Shown here: positions 15,887 through 27,766 of the stretch, in pieces
Layout: every line of letters begins with the position of its first letter
How positions within the stretch are numbered: position 1 is the first letter of the stretch
Origin: an uncultured Clostridia bacterium
GTDB lineage: Bacteria > Bacillota > Clostridia > TANB77 > CAG-465
NCBI GenBank assembly: GCA_944388575.1
Contig: CALXJF010000014.1
Coordinates: 1-36,831 of the forward strand
DNA: 36,831 nucleotides
Direction: 5' to 3'
Made by a program: the position numbers and the translations under genes
Notes under the pieces: model-generated
What the model was told of the DNA's origin: nothing
Database searches by the model: none
Seen by the model: the letters and a program-made list of their open reading frames with translations, nothing else

Positions 15887-18800
15887 ATGCAAGATTTGGA
15901 AAAGTTTGATAGATTAAGTATTGGACTTGCATCTCCAGAAAAGATCAGAGAATGGTCAAAAGGAGAAGTAAAAAAGCCTGAGACTATTAACTATAGAACA
16001 TTGAAACCAGAAAGAGATGGACTTTTTTGTGAGAAGATTTTTGGACCTACAAAGGATTGGGAATGTTATTGTGGAAAGTATAAAAAAGTAAGATATAAAG
16101 GAATAATTTGTGATAGATGTGGTGTTGAAGTTACAAAGAAAAAGGTAAGACGTGAAAGACTTGGCCATATTGAACTTGCATGTCCTGTATCTCATATTTG
16201 GTTTTTTAAAGGAATTCCAGGAAGAATGGGACTTATACTTGATATTTCACCTAAAGCTTTAGAAAAAGTATTATATTTTGCTTCATATATAGTTTTAGAT
16301 CCAAAAGAAACTGGATTTAAAGAATGTGATATATTGAGCGAGAAAGAATATAGAGAAGCTATTGAAAAATATGGATATGGAAGTATAAGAGTTGGCATGG
16401 GTGCTGAGGCGGTAAGAGAATTATTAGCTAAAGTAGATTTAGTTAAATTGCAAAAGCAATTAAAAAAAGAGCTTGAAAAATCAACAGGAGCTAAGAGAGC
16501 TAAAATTGTAAAAAGATTAGAGACTGTAGATGCTTTTATTGATTCTGGAAATAGACCTGAATGGATGATTCTGGAAGTATTACCTGTAATACCTCCAGAA
16601 CTTAGACCAATGGTTCAACTTGATGGGGGGAGATTTGCAACTTCTGATTTAAATGATTTATATAGAAGAGTTATAAATAGAAATAATAGATTAAAAAGAT
16701 TATTAGAATTAGAAGCTCCAGATATAATTGTTAGAAATGAGAAAAGAATGTTACAAGAAGCTGTAGATGCATTAATAGATAATGGTAGACGTGGTAGACC
16801 TATTACTGGTGCTGGTGGTAGAGCCTTAAAATCTCTTTCTGATATGTTGAAAGGAAAACAAGGAAGATTTAGACAAAACTTACTTGGAAAAAGAGTTGAT
16901 TATTCTGGTCGTTCTGTTATTGTTGTTGGGCCTGATTTGAAAATATATCAATGTGGACTTCCAAGAGAGATGGCATTAGAATTGTTTAAACCTTTTGTAA
17001 TGAAAGAATTAGTAAAAAGAGGCATAGCCTTTAATATAAAAAACGCAAAAAGAATGGTTGAAAGGACAGCTGTAGAAGTTTGGGACGTATTAGAAGAAGT
17101 TATTAAAGATAGACCAGTAATGTTAAATCGTGCTCCAACGCTTCATAGATTAGGTATTCAAGCATTTGAACCTGTTCTTGTTGAGGGCAGAGCTATAAAA
17201 TTGCATCCATTGGTTTGTACAGCATTTAATGCCGATTTTGATGGAGACCAAATGGCAGTTCATGTACCTCTCTCTCCGGAAGCTGTTGCAGAAGCAAAAA
17301 TATTAATGTTAGCGTCAAATAATCTACTTAAATTACAAGACGGTAAACCTGTTACAGTTCCATCACAGGATATGATACTTGGTTCGTATTATTTAACTGC
17401 TGATGTTGAAGGTGAAGCGGGAAGTGATAAATGTAAAGTATTTTCTGATATTGATGAAGCTATGATGGCTTACGATGAAAAAGTAATAGGTATGCATACT
17501 CCAATAAAAGTTAGAGTTAGCAAGGAAATTGATGGAAAAACTGTTACAGGAATAATAGATGCTACTGCAGGTAGATTAATATTTAATAGTTATATACCGC
17601 AAGATATTGGTTTCGTAGATAGAACTAAAAAGGAAAATCAATTAAAACTTGAAATAGACTTTCCAGTCAAGAAAAAAGAACTTGGAGTTATTATAGATAA
17701 GTGCATAGCTAAACATGGTATAACAAAAACATCTGTAATTCTTGATGATATTAAATCAAATGGATATAAATATTCTACTCAAGCAGCAGTTACAGTTTCT
17801 GTATCTGATATAGAAATACCTGAAAATAAACCAGAAATATTAGCTCAAGCAGAAGAAGAGGCTGAAAAAGTTCTTAAGAATTACAAACGTGGATTAATTT
17901 CTAATGATGAAAGATATAATGAAATAATAAAAATATGGTCAGATGCTACTGATAAAATACAAGCAGAAATTATGAATAATCCAAATAAAATGAATCCAAT
18001 TCAGATGATGGCTCATACTGGTGCTAGGGGTAATCCAACACAAATAAGACAGCTTGCTGGTATGCGTGGTCTTATGGCCAATACAATGGGTCAAACAATT
18101 GAACTTCCAATTAAGTCAAACTTTAAAGAGGGACTTGATGTTTTGGAATTCTTTATAGCATCTCATGGTGCTAGAAAAGGATTGGCAGATACTGCTTTAA
18201 GAACAGCCGATTCTGGATACTTAACACGTAGACTTGTTGATGTTAATCAAGATGTTATAGTAATGGAAGATGACTGTGGAACTGACCATGGTTTTGAAGT
18301 TTCAGCTATTATGGAAAGTGGAGAACCTATAGAAAAGTTATATGAAAGAATTGAAGGAAGATATTTAGCAGAAGATATATTGGATAAAGATTCTAATATA
18401 TTATTTAAAAAGAATACATATATTACTGATGAAGTAGCTAATAGTATTATAGATGCTGGAATCGAATCAGTGAAAATAAGGTCTGCACTTACATGTGAAT
18501 CAGTTAGAGGGGTTTGTGCTAAATGTTATGGTAAAAATTTAGCAACTGGAGATCCTATAACAACTGGAGAAGCTATAGGTATAATTGCGGCTCAATCAAT
18601 TGGTGAACCAGGTACACAGCTTACTATGAGAACAATACATAGTGGTGGTGTTGCAGGTTCTGATATAACACAAGGTCTTCCTCGTGTTGAAGAATTATTT
18701 GAAGCTAGAAAACCAAAAGGTGTTGCTATGGTTACAGAAATTGATGGTGTCGTTTCAATAGGTGAACATGGCAACAATAAGGAAGTAACTGTTACTAAGG

Positions 18801-19465
18801 ATGAAAAGCATGTTGAAAAATATGTCATAGCTTATGGAATGAGATTAGTCGTAAATGATGGCGATATTGTAAAAGCTGGAGATAGAATAACAGAAGGTTC
18901 ACTTGATCCACATGATATTATTCGTATCAAGGGTGATGTGGCAGTTGAAAATTACTTAATAGAAGAAGTTCAAAAAGTATATAGAACACAAGGTGTTCAC
19001 ATAAATGATAAGCATATAGAGATTGTTGCACGTCAAATGTTAAGAAAAATATTGGTTGAAGAAGCAGGAGATACAAACTTGATTGCAGGTACAACTATTG
19101 ACATGACAGAATTTAATGCAGAAAATAAAAGATGTGTAAAAGAAGGTTTAAAACCTGCTAAAGGAAAGAAAACTCTTATTGGTATAACAAAAATAGCACT
19201 TCTTACAGATTCATTCCTTTCAGCCGCATCATTCCAAGAAACAGCAAGAGTTTTAACTGATGCCGCAATAAAAGGAAAAGTTGACAAATTGCAAGGATTA
19301 AAAGAAAATGTTATAATTGGTAGATTAATACCTGCAGGAACTGGTGTAGTAGATTATAACAGTATACAAGTAGATACTAAAGAAAGTTTAAATAGATATA
19401 GAATAGATAATAAAGAAGATTTTTCTAATGAAGTTTATACAATTAAAGATGAAGATATAATTTAA
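15887..19465 (+). CDS. rpoC: RNA polymerase subunit beta'
   Basis: The 1192-residue catalytic subunit carries the metal-binding active site NADFDGDQM at about residues 448-456, whose three aspartates hold the catalytic magnesium. The first zinc site uses C60, C62, C75 and C78 (ECYCG and CDRCG). A second zinc cluster lies near residue 868 ([13 protein letters not shown]). The trigger-loop region after [16 protein letters not shown] is intact. AAGGAGG precedes the ATG. The gene ends in its own terminator, so the rpoBC unit is separate from the str genes. Confidence 0.98.
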   Translation: MQDLEKFDRLSIGLASPEKIREWSKGEVKKPETINYRTLKPERDGLFCEKIFGPTKDWECYCGKYKKVRYKGIICDRCGVEVTKKKVRRERLGHIELACPVSHIWFFKGIPGRMGLILDISPKALEKVLYFASYIVLDPKETGFKECDILSEKEYREAIEKYGYGSIRVGMGAEAVRELLAKVDLVKLQKQLKKELEKSTGAKRAKIVKRLETVDAFIDSGNRPEWMILEVLPVIPPELRPMVQLDGGRFATSDLNDLYRRVINRNNRLKRLLELEAPDIIVRNEKRMLQEAVDALIDNGRRGRPITGAGGRALKSLSDMLKGKQGRFRQNLLGKRVDYSGRSVIVVGPDLKIYQCGLPREMALELFKPFVMKELVKRGIAFNIKNAKRMVERTAVEVWDVLEEVIKDRPVMLNRAPTLHRLGIQAFEPVLVEGRAIKLHPLVCTAFNADFDGDQMAVHVPLSPEAVAEAKILMLASNNLLKLQDGKPVTVPSQDMILGSYYLTADVEGEAGSDKCKVFSDIDEAMMAYDEKVIGMHTPIKVRVSKEIDGKTVTGIIDATAGRLIFNSYIPQDIGFVDRTKKENQLKLEIDFPVKKKELGVIIDKCIAKHGITKTSVILDDIKSNGYKYSTQAAVTVSVSDIEIPENKPEILAQAEEEAEKVLKNYKRGLISNDERYNEIIKIWSDATDKIQAEIMNNPNKMNPIQMMAHTGARGNPTQIRQLAGMRGLMANTMGQTIELPIKSNFKEGLDVLEFFIASHGARKGLADTALRTADSGYLTRRLVDVNQDVIVMEDDCGTDHGFEVSAIMESGEPIEKLYERIEGRYLAEDILDKDSNILFKKNTYITDEVANSIIDAGIESVKIRSALTCESVRGVCAKCYGKNLATGDPITTGEAIGIIAAQSIGEPGTQLTMRTIHSGGVAGSDITQGLPRVEELFEARKPKGVAMVTEIDGVVSIGEHGNNKEVTVTKDEKHVEKYVIAYGMRLVVNDGDIVKAGDRITEGSLDPHDIIRIKGDVAVENYLIEEVQKVYRTQGVHINDKHIEIVARQMLRKILVEEAGDTNLIAGTTIDMTEFNAENKRCVKEGLKPAKGKKTLIGITKIALLTDSFLSAASFQETARVLTDAAIKGKVDKLQGLKENVIIGRLIPAGTGVVDYNSIQVDTKESLNRYRIDNKEDFSNEVYTIKDEDII

Positions 19466-19470
19466 TATAA

Positions 19471-19505
19471 AAAAAGAAGAAGTTTTAGTAATTTCTTCTT
19501 TTTTT
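19471..19505 (+). terminator. Terminator of rpoBC
   Basis: AAAAAGAAGAA (19471-19481) pairs with TTCTTCTTTTT (19493-19503) and runs into T. It begins six bases after the rpoC stop. Confidence 0.7.
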
Positions 19506-19562
19506 GTTGTTATTTTAATATAAATATATTAAAATGTATATATAGTTTGGGAAAGGTGAATT

Positions 19563-20744
19563 ATGAAAAAGGTATTTATAACATTTATAATTTTTTTTAT
19601 AGTATTTGGAATAATAATAGGTATTTTTAATATTCCTTTTATTAAAGAAAGATTAAAAAGTATATCTAATATGATATTTATTGAACAAATAGAAGAATAT
19701 ACAGATGATTTTGAAATAAATAAATTAAAAGTATCAAATCAAAGTTTTTATTATAATAAGTTAAGTGATGAACAAAAAAGAATATATACATGTATAGCTA
19801 ATAGTGTAAAAAAATTAGATGAGGTTTTTTTACTACAGAATTATAACATAGTTGATAATGATACAACTATGACTGATATCGAAAAGAGTATGCAAGCATT
19901 TTTTGCTGATCATCCGGAAGTCTTTTATGTGGATAATAAATATACAGTTTCTACAAAACATACATTTTTTAATGATTATGTTGAGATATATCTGACGTAT
20001 AGTGTATCAAACCTGTCAGAATTGGAAGTCAGAATCAGTGAAATTGAAGGTAAAATAGAACAATATTTAGCACAAGTTAGTGATAAAGAGCTTTTTAATG
20101 CTGAACTGGTATTGCATGACCTTTTGGGGAAGAATGTTGAATATTATGATTATGAAGATCTAGAATCTGTTCCACAAGAATGCCATACTATTTATGGAGC
20201 TTTTATAAATAATAAAGCTGTTTGTGATGGTTTTACAAAAGCACTTCAAATATTGTTAGATAGAAAGAATATTGAAAATATTATCGTTCTTGGAAATCTC
20301 GAAAAAGAATCACATGCTTGGAATATGGTAAAACTAGAAAATGAATGGTATCATGTTGATTTAACATCGGATAAATCAATAAAAGATATGAATTCTTCTA
20401 TAGTGCTTCATACTTATTTTAATGTTACAACTGAACAAATAGAAAAAACTCATACAATAGAAAATAAGGAAATAATTCCTAGTGCTATTCAAACAAAATA
20501 TAATTATTATTTATATACTGGAAAAAATATAACTGTAGCTGATGACTTTAACACTAAATTTAAACAAATACTAGATGAAAATGATAATGAATATTTAGTT
20601 GAATTTGGAGTATCTGGAGTAACTAGCGTAGCTGAAAAAATGGTAGACTTTTTAAGTGGAAATAGATATCAAGATTATGTGGCTAATAATAAAATAACTT
20701 ATTATAGTTTACTTGATTCGTATGTTTTGGTAAAAAACAAATAA
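19563..20744 (+). CDS. Membrane-anchored transglutaminase-like protein
   Basis: The 393-residue protein has an N-terminal hydrophobic segment (residues 3-25) that may be an uncleaved anchor. A transglutaminase-like core lies at about 180-270. The catalytic triad is visible: C221 in AVCDGF, H251 in SHAWN and D266 in YHVDLT. Bacterial members act outside the cell as cysteine peptidases or cross-linking enzymes, often linked to the wall. The C-terminal 110 residues are not recognised. It lies between rpoC and rpsL, where Bacillota usually carry an L7Ae-like ribosomal protein gene. A shared terminator follows. Confidence 0.75.
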   Translation: MKKVFITFIIFFIVFGIIIGIFNIPFIKERLKSISNMIFIEQIEEYTDDFEINKLKVSNQSFYYNKLSDEQKRIYTCIANSVKKLDEVFLLQNYNIVDNDTTMTDIEKSMQAFFADHPEVFYVDNKYTVSTKHTFFNDYVEIYLTYSVSNLSELEVRISEIEGKIEQYLAQVSDKELFNAELVLHDLLGKNVEYYDYEDLESVPQECHTIYGAFINNKAVCDGFTKALQILLDRKNIENIIVLGNLEKESHAWNMVKLENEWYHVDLTSDKSIKDMNSSIVLHTYFNVTTEQIEKTHTIENKEIIPSAIQTKYNYYLYTGKNITVADDFNTKFKQILDENDNEYLVEFGVSGVTSVAEKMVDFLSGNRYQDYVANNKITYYSLLDSYVLVKNK

Positions 20745-20778
20745 AACAAAAGGTAAGATTATTCTTGCCTTTTGTTTT
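20743..20778. terminator. Bidirectional terminator
   Basis: Arms AAAACAAAAGGTAAG (20743-20757) and its near-perfect complement (20764-20778, one G-U pair) surround a 6-base loop. It serves the converging transglutaminase and XRE genes. Confidence 0.75.
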
Positions 20779-20781
20779 ATT

Positions 20782-21096
20782 TTAATATCTTGATATTAAA
20801 TATTGTACAAATTTTAGTACTACTTCTTTATCATTCAAATTTAATTTTTGGATTTCTGTTTCTAGTGAATCATCTTTAGTAATAATTAAATTTGCTAATA
20901 AATCATTAGGTGTAACTTGTAAAATGTTACAAATATGTATTAAATTTGAAAGAGTACAAGCATTTTCTCCTCTTTCTATTCTTCCATAATGATTTGGTGC
21001 AATATCTAACTCTTTTGCCATGTATTCTTGAGTTAGATGTTTATTTTCTCTATATTCTTTTATTCTCTTACCAGTATAAATTTTAAAATTTTCCAA
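20782..21096 (-). CDS. XRE-family DNA-binding regulator
   Basis: The 104-residue protein has a lambda-repressor type helix-turn-helix at about residues 10-65 (GKRIKEYRENKHLTQEYMA, then HYGRIERGENA) and a short helical C-terminal tail of about 35 residues that may dimerise. The start is a TTG at 21096 behind a GGTGGTG site; no better ATG is in frame nearby. A TATAAT-like -10 lies upstream on the minus strand without a clear -35. It converges on the transglutaminase gene and diverges from rpsL. Its target is unknown. ImmA/IrrE proteases often act on proteins of this type, but the one here lies 9 kb away. Confidence 0.85.
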   Translation of the reverse strand: MENFKIYTGKRIKEYRENKHLTQEYMAKELDIAPNHYGRIERGENACTLSNLIHICNILQVTPNDLLANLIITKDDSLETEIQKLNLNDKEVVLKFVQYLISRY

Positions 21097-21313
21097 ATAA
21101 TCACCACCATAGCTTTTATCATATTATATCATTAGTGTAATTTAAAATTAACAACGTATTGTGTTATAAAAATAGTTAATAATAACATTATATGTTTTAA
21201 ACATAACTTTTATACATTAAATATTTGAAATTATATATTATATTTTTAATAAAAATGGAAAATATTTATAGTTTTAATTTATGTAATATTTTTGTAAAAA
21301 TAGGCTTAAAATG

Positions 21314-21342
21314 TTGACTTTATGCACTTTTTTTTGTATAAT
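21314..21342 (+). promoter_or_regulatory. str operon promoter
   Basis: TTGACT (21314-21319) and TATAAT (21337-21342) are 17 bases apart, 49 bases before rpsL. The rest of the 215 bases back to the XRE gene is AT-rich with no other feature seen. Confidence 0.7.
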
Positions 21343-21391
21343 ATAAAAGTACCTTTATAAGGTGAATTAAAAAGAAAGGGGTGAACTTGAA

Positions 21392-21808
21392 GTGCCTACA
21401 TTTAGCCAATTAGTTAGAAAAGGTAGAGAAGATAAAGTTACTAAATCTAAATCTCCAGCTTTGCAAAGAGGTTATAACTCTAGAAAAAAGAAAGCTACTA
21501 ATCAATCTTCTCCACAAAAAAGAGGAGTTTGTACTGTTGTTAAGACTCAAACACCCAAGAAACCTAACTCAGCATTAAGAAAAGTTGCCAGAGTTAAATT
21601 ATCTAACACAATGGAGGTAACAGCATATATACCAGGTATTGGACATAATTTACAAGAACACAGTGTTGTTTTAATTCGTGGTGGAAGAGTAAAAGATCTT
21701 CCAGGTGTACGTTACCATATTGTAAGAGGAGTGCTTGATACAGCAGGTGTTGCTGATCGTATGCAAGCAAAATCAAAATACGGTGCAAAAAGAGCAAAGA
21801 AAAAATAG
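21392..21808 (+). CDS. rpsL: Ribosomal protein S12
   Basis: S12 lines the decoding centre of the small subunit. The 138-residue protein has the conserved [11 protein letters not shown] loop and [14 protein letters not shown] loop. Lysines in both loops are those whose change gives streptomycin resistance; the sequence shown is the sensitive type. Translation starts at GTG 21392, after AAAGGGGTG. It opens the str gene group, with rpsG 118 bases downstream. Confidence 0.97.
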   Translation: MPTFSQLVRKGREDKVTKSKSPALQRGYNSRKKKATNQSSPQKRGVCTVVKTQTPKKPNSALRKVARVKLSNTMEVTAYIPGIGHNLQEHSVVLIRGGRVKDLPGVRYHIVRGVLDTAGVADRMQAKSKYGAKRAKKK

Positions 21809-21817
21809 TTTTTAGGT

Positions 21818-21894
21818 TAGGCGCTTGAAGTTTATATATAGATTGCAAGCCCTTACAGAAATGAAAAGTTTTTGAGTACCTTAGGAACTTTTTT
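21818..21894 (+). promoter_or_regulatory. Two hairpins between rpsL and rpsG
   Basis: The first (about 21818-21855) pairs GCTTG with CAAGC plus flanking GG/CC and TA. The second (21864-21894) pairs AAAAGTT with AACTTTT and ends in T, like a weak terminator. In Escherichia coli the S12-S7 spacer is the S7 autoregulatory site. A similar role here is only inferred. Confidence 0.35.
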
Positions 21895-21896
21895 AA

Positions 21897-22397
<501 letters not shown>

Positions 22398-22430
22398 TAA
22401 AAAGTATATAGGAAGGAGGACAAACAAGGT

Positions 22431-24515
22431 ATGGCCGGAAGAGAATATCCTCTTGAGAGGACAAGAAATATCGGTATCATGGCTCATATTGATGCTGGTA
22501 AAACAACTACAACTGAAAGAATTCTATTTTATACAGGAAAAACTCATAAAATAGGAGAAGTTCATGATGGTGGAGCAACAATGGACTGGATGTCTCAAGA
22601 ACAAGAAAGAGGTATAACAATAACTTCAGCTGCCACAACATGTTTCTGGAATAATAATAGAATAAATATTATTGATACTCCCGGACACGTTGATTTTACA
22701 ATTGAAGTTGAAAGATCTTTAAGAGTTTTAGATGGTTCTGTAACAGTTCTTTGTGCAAAAGGAGGGGTTCAACCTCAATCTGAAACTGTATGGAGACAAG
22801 CAAATAAGTATAACGTTCCAAGAATGGTATATGTTAATAAAATGGATATTACAGGTGCAGACTTTTTTAATTGTGTAAAACAACTAAGAGAAAGATTACA
22901 AGCAAATGCTGTTCCAATTGCACTTCCAGTAGGTAAAGAAGATACTTTTAAGGGTATCGTAGATTTGTTAAAGATGGAAGCATGCATACATTACGATGAT
23001 CTTGGAAAAGATGTAAGGCATGAAGCGATTCCAGAAGATATGAAGGAATTAGCTGAACAATATAGAACTGAATTATTAGAACATCTTGCAGAACAAGATG
23101 ATGATTTAATGGAAAAATATCTTGGTGGAGAAGAAATAACAGTTGAAGAAATGAAAGCTGCTATTAGAAAATCTACAATTGCTGGTACAATGGTTCCTGT
23201 AACTTGTGGAAGTTCATATAAAAATAAAGGTGTTCAAGAATTACTTGATAACATTGTTGATTATATGCCTGCTCCAACAGATATTCCACATATTAAAGGT
23301 GTTTTAGAAGATGGAACAGAGGAAGAGAGAATCTCAGCTGATGATCAACCATTTGCTGCTCTTGCTTTTAAAATAATGACTGATCCGTATGTTGGAAAAC
23401 TTACATTTTTCAGAGTATATTCTGGTACACTTGATAGTGGATCTTATGTTTTAAATGCAAATAAAGGAAAGAAAGAAAGAATAGGAAGACTAATTCAAAT
23501 GCATGCTAATAACAGACAAGATATAGATAAAGTTTATGCAGGAGATATAGCTTGTGCTGTTGGTTTAAAAGATGTTGTAACTGGAGATACAATCTGTGAT
23601 GAAAATGCTCCAATTATACTTGAGTCTATTGAATTCCCAGAACCAGTTATTGATATATCAATAGAACCAAAAACTAAAGCAGATCAGGAAAAAATGGCTA
23701 TCGCTTTACAAAAATTAGCAGAAGAAGATCCATCATTTAAAACATATACAAATCAGGAAACTGGTCAAACTATAATTGCTGGTATGGGTGAGTTACACTT
23801 AGATATTATAGTTGATAGAATGAAGAGAGAATTTAAAGTAGAAGCAAATGTTGGTAAACCACAAGTTGCTTATAAGGAAACAATAAAGAAACCAGTTAGA
23901 GTAGAAGGAAAATTCATTAGACAATCTGGTGGTAGAGGTCAGTATGGTCACGTATGGCTAGAAGTTGAGCCAAATGAAGCTGGAAAAGGATATGAATTTG
24001 AATCTAGAATTGTTGGTGGTGTTGTTCCTAAAGAATATGTTAAACCAACAGATGAAGGTGTACAAGATGCTATGAAATCTGGTATACTTGCAGGATATCC
24101 TGTTGTTGATGTTAAAGTTGCACTTGTAGATGGTTCTTATCACGATGTTGACTCATCAGAAATGGCTTTCCATGTGGCTGGATCTATGGCTTTTAAAGAG
24201 GCTTGTAGACAAGGCGGAGCAGTGTTACTTGAGCCAATAATGAAAGTAGATATTACAGTTCCAGAAGAATATATGGGAGATGTTATTGGTGATGTAAACT
24301 CTAGACGTGGTAGAATGGAAGGAATGGACACAATACAAGGAACAACAACTATACATTCATTTATTCCACTTTCTGAAATGTTTGGATATGCAACTGATCT
24401 AAGATCTAAAACTCAAGGAAGAGGAGTTTATGCTATGGAGCCTTCTCATTATGAAGAAGTTCCTAAATCAGTTCTTGAAACAATAGTTTCACAAAGAACT
24501 AAAAAAGAAGAATAA
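22431..24515 (+). CDS. fusA: Elongation factor G
   Basis: EF-G is the GTPase that moves tRNAs and mRNA after peptide transfer and, with ribosome recycling factor, splits ribosomes. The 694 residues carry G1 AHIDAGKTT near 18-26, the switch region [10 protein letters not shown]3 DTPGHVDF and G4 NKMD, then domains III-V including the GGRGQYGHV segment of domain IV. AGGAAGGAGG precedes the ATG. The length and motifs agree with the canonical translocase rather than a ribosome-protection or second-copy form. Confidence 0.97.
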   Translation: MAGREYPLERTRNIGIMAHIDAGKTTTTERILFYTGKTHKIGEVHDGGATMDWMSQEQERGITITSAATTCFWNNNRINIIDTPGHVDFTIEVERSLRVLDGSVTVLCAKGGVQPQSETVWRQANKYNVPRMVYVNKMDITGADFFNCVKQLRERLQANAVPIALPVGKEDTFKGIVDLLKMEACIHYDDLGKDVRHEAIPEDMKELAEQYRTELLEHLAEQDDDLMEKYLGGEEITVEEMKAAIRKSTIAGTMVPVTCGSSYKNKGVQELLDNIVDYMPAPTDIPHIKGVLEDGTEEERISADDQPFAALAFKIMTDPYVGKLTFFRVYSGTLDSGSYVLNANKGKKERIGRLIQMHANNRQDIDKVYAGDIACAVGLKDVVTGDTICDENAPIILESIEFPEPVIDISIEPKTKADQEKMAIALQKLAEEDPSFKTYTNQETGQTIIAGMGELHLDIIVDRMKREFKVEANVGKPQVAYKETIKKPVRVEGKFIRQSGGRGQYGHVWLEVEPNEAGKGYEFESRIVGGVVPKEYVKPTDEGVQDAMKSGILAGYPVVDVKVALVDGSYHDVDSSEMAFHVAGSMAFKEACRQGGAVLLEPIMKVDITVPEEYMGDVIGDVNSRRGRMEGMDTIQGTTTIHSFIPLSEMFGYATDLRSKTQGRGVYAMEPSHYEEVPKSVLETIVSQRTKKEE

Positions 24516-24558
24516 AGGTTTATTTATTAACAAAAAATGTAAAAATATTGTAAATATG

Positions 24559-24587
24559 TTGCAAAACATTTGGTTTTGTAGTAAAAT
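24559..24587 (+). promoter_or_regulatory. Candidate tuf promoter
   Basis: TTGCAA (24559-24564) and TAAAAT (24582-24587) are 17 bases apart in the 124-base gap after fusA, allowing tuf to be transcribed beyond the str level. Confidence 0.5.
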
Positions 24588-24639
24588 AGTAACAAATAAT
24601 GCTCATTTAGCATTTATATGATTTAAGGGAGGAATAAAA

Positions 24640-25842
24640 ATGGCAAAAGCTAAGTTCGAAAGAAACAAACCACATGCTAATATTGGAACTATTGGTCACG
24701 TTGACCATGGTAAAACAACTTTGACTGCTGCAATAACTAAATATTGTAGTTTATTAGGTGGAGCAGAATTTAAAGACTATGCAAACATAGATGCTGCACC
24801 AGAAGAAAGAGCAAGAGGTATTACAATTTCTACTGCTCACGTTGAGTATGAAACAGCTAATAGACACTATGCTCATGTTGACTGTCCAGGACACGCAGAT
24901 TATGTTAAAAATATGATTACTGGTGCTGCACAAATGGATGGTGCTATCCTTGTTGTTTCTGCTGCTGATGGTCCAATGCCACAAACAAGAGAACACATTT
25001 TATTAGCAAACCAAGTTGGTGTTAAATACATTGTTGTGTTTATGAATAAATGTGATATGGTTGATGATCCAGAACTATTAGAGTTAGTTGAAATGGATAT
25101 AAGAGATCTATTATCTAAATATGATTTCCCAGGAGATACTACTCCAATAATTCAAGGTTCTGCACTTAAAGTATTAGAGTCTACATCAACTGATCCTAAT
25201 GCTCCAGAATATGCTTGTATCAAAGAATTATTAGATGCTGTTGATACATATATTCCAACTCCAGAAAGAGATACTGAAAAACCTTTCTTAATGCCAGTTG
25301 AAGATGTATTTACTATCACTGGTAGAGGTACGGTTGCAACAGGTAGAATTGAAAGAGGAACATTAAAAGTAGGAGAAGAAGTTGAAATTGTTGGACTTTC
25401 TGAAGAAAAGAGAAAAACAGTAGTAACTGGTATTGAAATGTTCAGAAAATCATTAGAAGCAGCTGAAGCTGGAGATAATGCAGGTCTTCTTTTAAGAGGA
25501 ATTCAAAGAAATGAGATCGAAAGAGGTCAAGTTATCTCTAAACCAGGATCAATTCATCCACATACTGAGTTTGAAGCAGAAGTTTATATTCTAACAAAAG
25601 AAGAAGGTGGAAGACATACTCCATTCTTCCAAGGATATAGACCACAATTCTATTTCAGAACTACAGATGTTACAGGTGTTATTGAATTACCAAAAGATAA
25701 GGAAATGGTAATGCCTGGTGATAATGTAACTATGAAAATAAAACTTATCACTCCAATAGCAATTGAAAAAGGATTAAAATTTGCTATTCGTGAGGGTGGT
25801 AGAACAGTTGGAGCAGGTTCTGTTTCTAACATAATTGAATAA
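24640..25842 (+). CDS. tuf: Elongation factor Tu
   Basis: EF-Tu delivers aminoacyl-tRNA to the ribosome as a GTP complex. The 400-residue protein has G1 [10 protein letters not shown] near residue 19, the switch I RGITIST sequence, G3 DCPGHADY and G4 NKCD, followed by two beta-barrel domains. GGGAGG precedes the ATG. It follows fusA as in the classical str operon but has its own probable promoter and a strong terminator. This window shows only one tuf copy. Confidence 0.98.
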   Translation: MAKAKFERNKPHANIGTIGHVDHGKTTLTAAITKYCSLLGGAEFKDYANIDAAPEERARGITISTAHVEYETANRHYAHVDCPGHADYVKNMITGAAQMDGAILVVSAADGPMPQTREHILLANQVGVKYIVVFMNKCDMVDDPELLELVEMDIRDLLSKYDFPGDTTPIIQGSALKVLESTSTDPNAPEYACIKELLDAVDTYIPTPERDTEKPFLMPVEDVFTITGRGTVATGRIERGTLKVGEEVEIVGLSEEKRKTVVTGIEMFRKSLEAAEAGDNAGLLLRGIQRNEIERGQVISKPGSIHPHTEFEAEVYILTKEEGGRHTPFFQGYRPQFYFRTTDVTGVIELPKDKEMVMPGDNVTMKIKLITPIAIEKGLKFAIREGGRTVGAGSVSNIIE

Positions 25843-25856
25843 TAGCAAGTATTATT

Positions 25857-25892
25857 AGTAAGTATTAGTATCGTCTAATACTTACTTTTTTT
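25857..25892 (+). terminator. Terminator of tuf
   Basis: A perfect 12-base stem (25857-25868 with 25875-25886) around a 6-base loop is followed by a run of T. Confidence 0.85.
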
Positions 25893-25895
25893 GTA

Positions 25896-25931
25896 TAAAA
25901 AAATACCTCTAGGAATTTCCTAAAGGTATTT
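25896..25931 (-). terminator. Terminator of flotillin gene
   Basis: AAATACCT (25901-25908) pairs with 25924-25931, with a further inner AGGAA/TTCCT pairing. On the minus strand it runs into seven T. Confidence 0.75.
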
Positions 25932-25946
25932 TGTATAGATAAATTA

Positions 25947-27491
25947 TTAATCTACACTATTATCAGGCCATGTTTTCATTTGCTCATCATCTTCATTAGA
26001 AGAGCGTTTTTCAATATCAGATGAATTAGTTTCTTTATCAGAAATTTCGGTATTGATATTATTGGTTAATTTTGAACCAAGAAAACCTGAAATTAAAGCT
26101 TGAATATTTAAACCTGTTGCACTCTCTATTCCGTGCATTGCCTGTGAAGCTGTATTAACAATATCCTTTATCATCTTTGTTGAATTACCATCACCATACA
26201 TGACAATAGAATCAACATTTTCAAGAGGTTTAGCCACAGCTTCTGCAATCTGAGGATAAGCAGTACAAACCATTTCGATAATTGAAGCTTCACCCATTTT
26301 CTTCATGGCTTCCGCTTTTTTATCTATACCTGCGGCTTCCGCTTCACCTTTAGCTTTTATTGCAGCAGCTTCCGCTTCACCTACTAAACGAATTCCCTCT
26401 GCTTTTTGTTCGGCAGCATATTTTTCTGCTTCGGCTTTCTTTTTCAGAGCTTCAGCTTCTTGTTCTTCTTCGTAGCGTGCAGCTTCAGCATCTTTTTTCC
26501 TTTGGTAGAGTTCAACTTCCGCTTTTTGTTCAGCCGCGTATCTTTCAGCTTCAGCCTGTTTTCTTATAGAAGCAGCAAGCTCTTGTTCTCTTACTTGAGC
26601 CTCTTTGTTCTTTAAGTCTACTTCTTTTTCCTGACGAGCTATATCTGCTTCTGCTGCTGTGACTTCAATTGTTTTTCTTTGTTCTTGTTTTTGAATTTCA
26701 TAAGCAGCATCCGCTTCAGCCTGTTTAATATCAGCTTCTTTTTTCAATTCAGCCTTTTTAATTGCAAGTTGATTTTGTTTTGCTGCTATTTCAGTCTCAG
26801 CTTTAACTTGAGCATCATTAGCAGCTTGATCAGCTTCAGCTTTTGCAATTGCAACTTCTTTATCAGCATTTGCTTTTGCAATTGAGGCATCTTTTTGAAT
26901 TTTAGCCATATTATCTTGTCCTAAAGCGATAATCAAGTTGTTTTGATCTACAAGTTTTTGAATGTTACAAGATATTATTTTGATACCTAAAGCATTCATA
27001 TCCTTTTGTGCTTTTTCTTGAACTTGGTTACCGAAGCTTTCCTGGTCGGTACAAAGATCTTTTAGCGTAATTGTACCAATAATTTCTCTCATATTACCTT
27101 CAAGAGATTGGGTAAGAGCTGTTATTATTTGTTGCTCACTCATATTCAAGAAATTTTCCATAGCTAGCTTTATTCCTTCAGGAGAAGTATTTACCTTAAT
27201 TTTAGCGATTGCATCAATACTAACACCGATAAAATCATTAGTTTGAATAAAACCATCAGTTTTAATGTCAACACTGATTTGTTTAATTAGCAAAGTATCT
27301 TTTCTCTCAAGAAAAGGAATCCGAATTCCTGCTTTACCAATTAAAATTTTAGGTTGTTTTCTTATACCTGATATTATAATAGCTTTATCAGGTGGAGCCT
27401 TTACGTATCCAATAGTCAAAATAACTATTATAGCAATTAAAACTATTGCTATCGGGATAATTGTGAATAAGAAGTGTGAAATTTGATCCAT
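25947..27491 (-). CDS. floT: Flotillin-like SPFH membrane scaffold protein
   Basis: Flotillins form large membrane-associated assemblies that organise functional microdomains. The 514-residue protein has an N-terminal membrane segment (about residues 8-28), an SPFH/PHB domain (30-200), then a long Ala/Glu/Lys-rich coiled coil (about 200-400) with repeated AEAEKYAAEQKAE-type units, and a flexible acidic tail ending in DNSVD. The length fits FloT/YuaG rather than the shorter FloA. AAAGGAGG precedes the ATG. The NfeD-like partner gene often found beside flotillins is absent. The 275 bases upstream are AT-rich with several TATAAT-like sites but no convincing full promoter. Confidence 0.92.
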   Translation of the reverse strand: MDQISHFLFTIIPIAIVLIAIIVILTIGYVKAPPDKAIIISGIRKQPKILIGKAGIRIPFLERKDTLLIKQISVDIKTDGFIQTNDFIGVSIDAIAKIKVNTSPEGIKLAMENFLNMSEQQIITALTQSLEGNMREIIGTITLKDLCTDQESFGNQVQEKAQKDMNALGIKIISCNIQKLVDQNNLIIALGQDNMAKIQKDASIAKANADKEVAIAKAEADQAANDAQVKAETEIAAKQNQLAIKKAELKKEADIKQAEADAAYEIQKQEQRKTIEVTAAEADIARQEKEVDLKNKEAQVREQELAASIRKQAEAERYAAEQKAEVELYQRKKDAEAARYEEEQEAEALKKKAEAEKYAAEQKAEGIRLVGEAEAAAIKAKGEAEAAGIDKKAEAMKKMGEASIIEMVCTAYPQIAEAVAKPLENVDSIVMYGDGNSTKMIKDIVNTASQAMHGIESATGLNIQALISGFLGSKLTNNINTEISDKETNSSDIEKRSSNEDDEQMKTWPDNSVD

Positions 27492-27673
27492 GACAGAATC
27501 CTCCTTTAAATTTTATTATATAATAAGTGCTTAATGCACATATTAATAAATTAAATATAAATAGTAATTATATTTTTTATATAAAAGTATTATAATTATA
27601 TCATAATTATGGTAACTATGCAAGTGAAAAAACTAATTAATTTGAAAAGTAAATCTATTTACAATATAAAAAG

Positions 27674-27702
27674 TTGACATATAATTAGTTAAGTTATATA
27701 AT
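27674..27702 (+). promoter_or_regulatory. Promoter of Bax-inhibitor-like gene
   Basis: TTGACA (27674-27679) and TATAAT (27697-27702) have a 17-base spacer and perfect consensus hexamers, 64 bases before the start codon. Confidence 0.75.
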
Positions 27703-27766
27703 GTGTAATAAGTTATTTGATATTTGTATATGAATATATACAAAAGTAAAGAAAGGAGTTTTTATC

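Noticed and set aside
21500-21720. Streptomycin-resistance changes in rpsL
   Set aside because: Both lysine-containing loops have the wild-type sequence.
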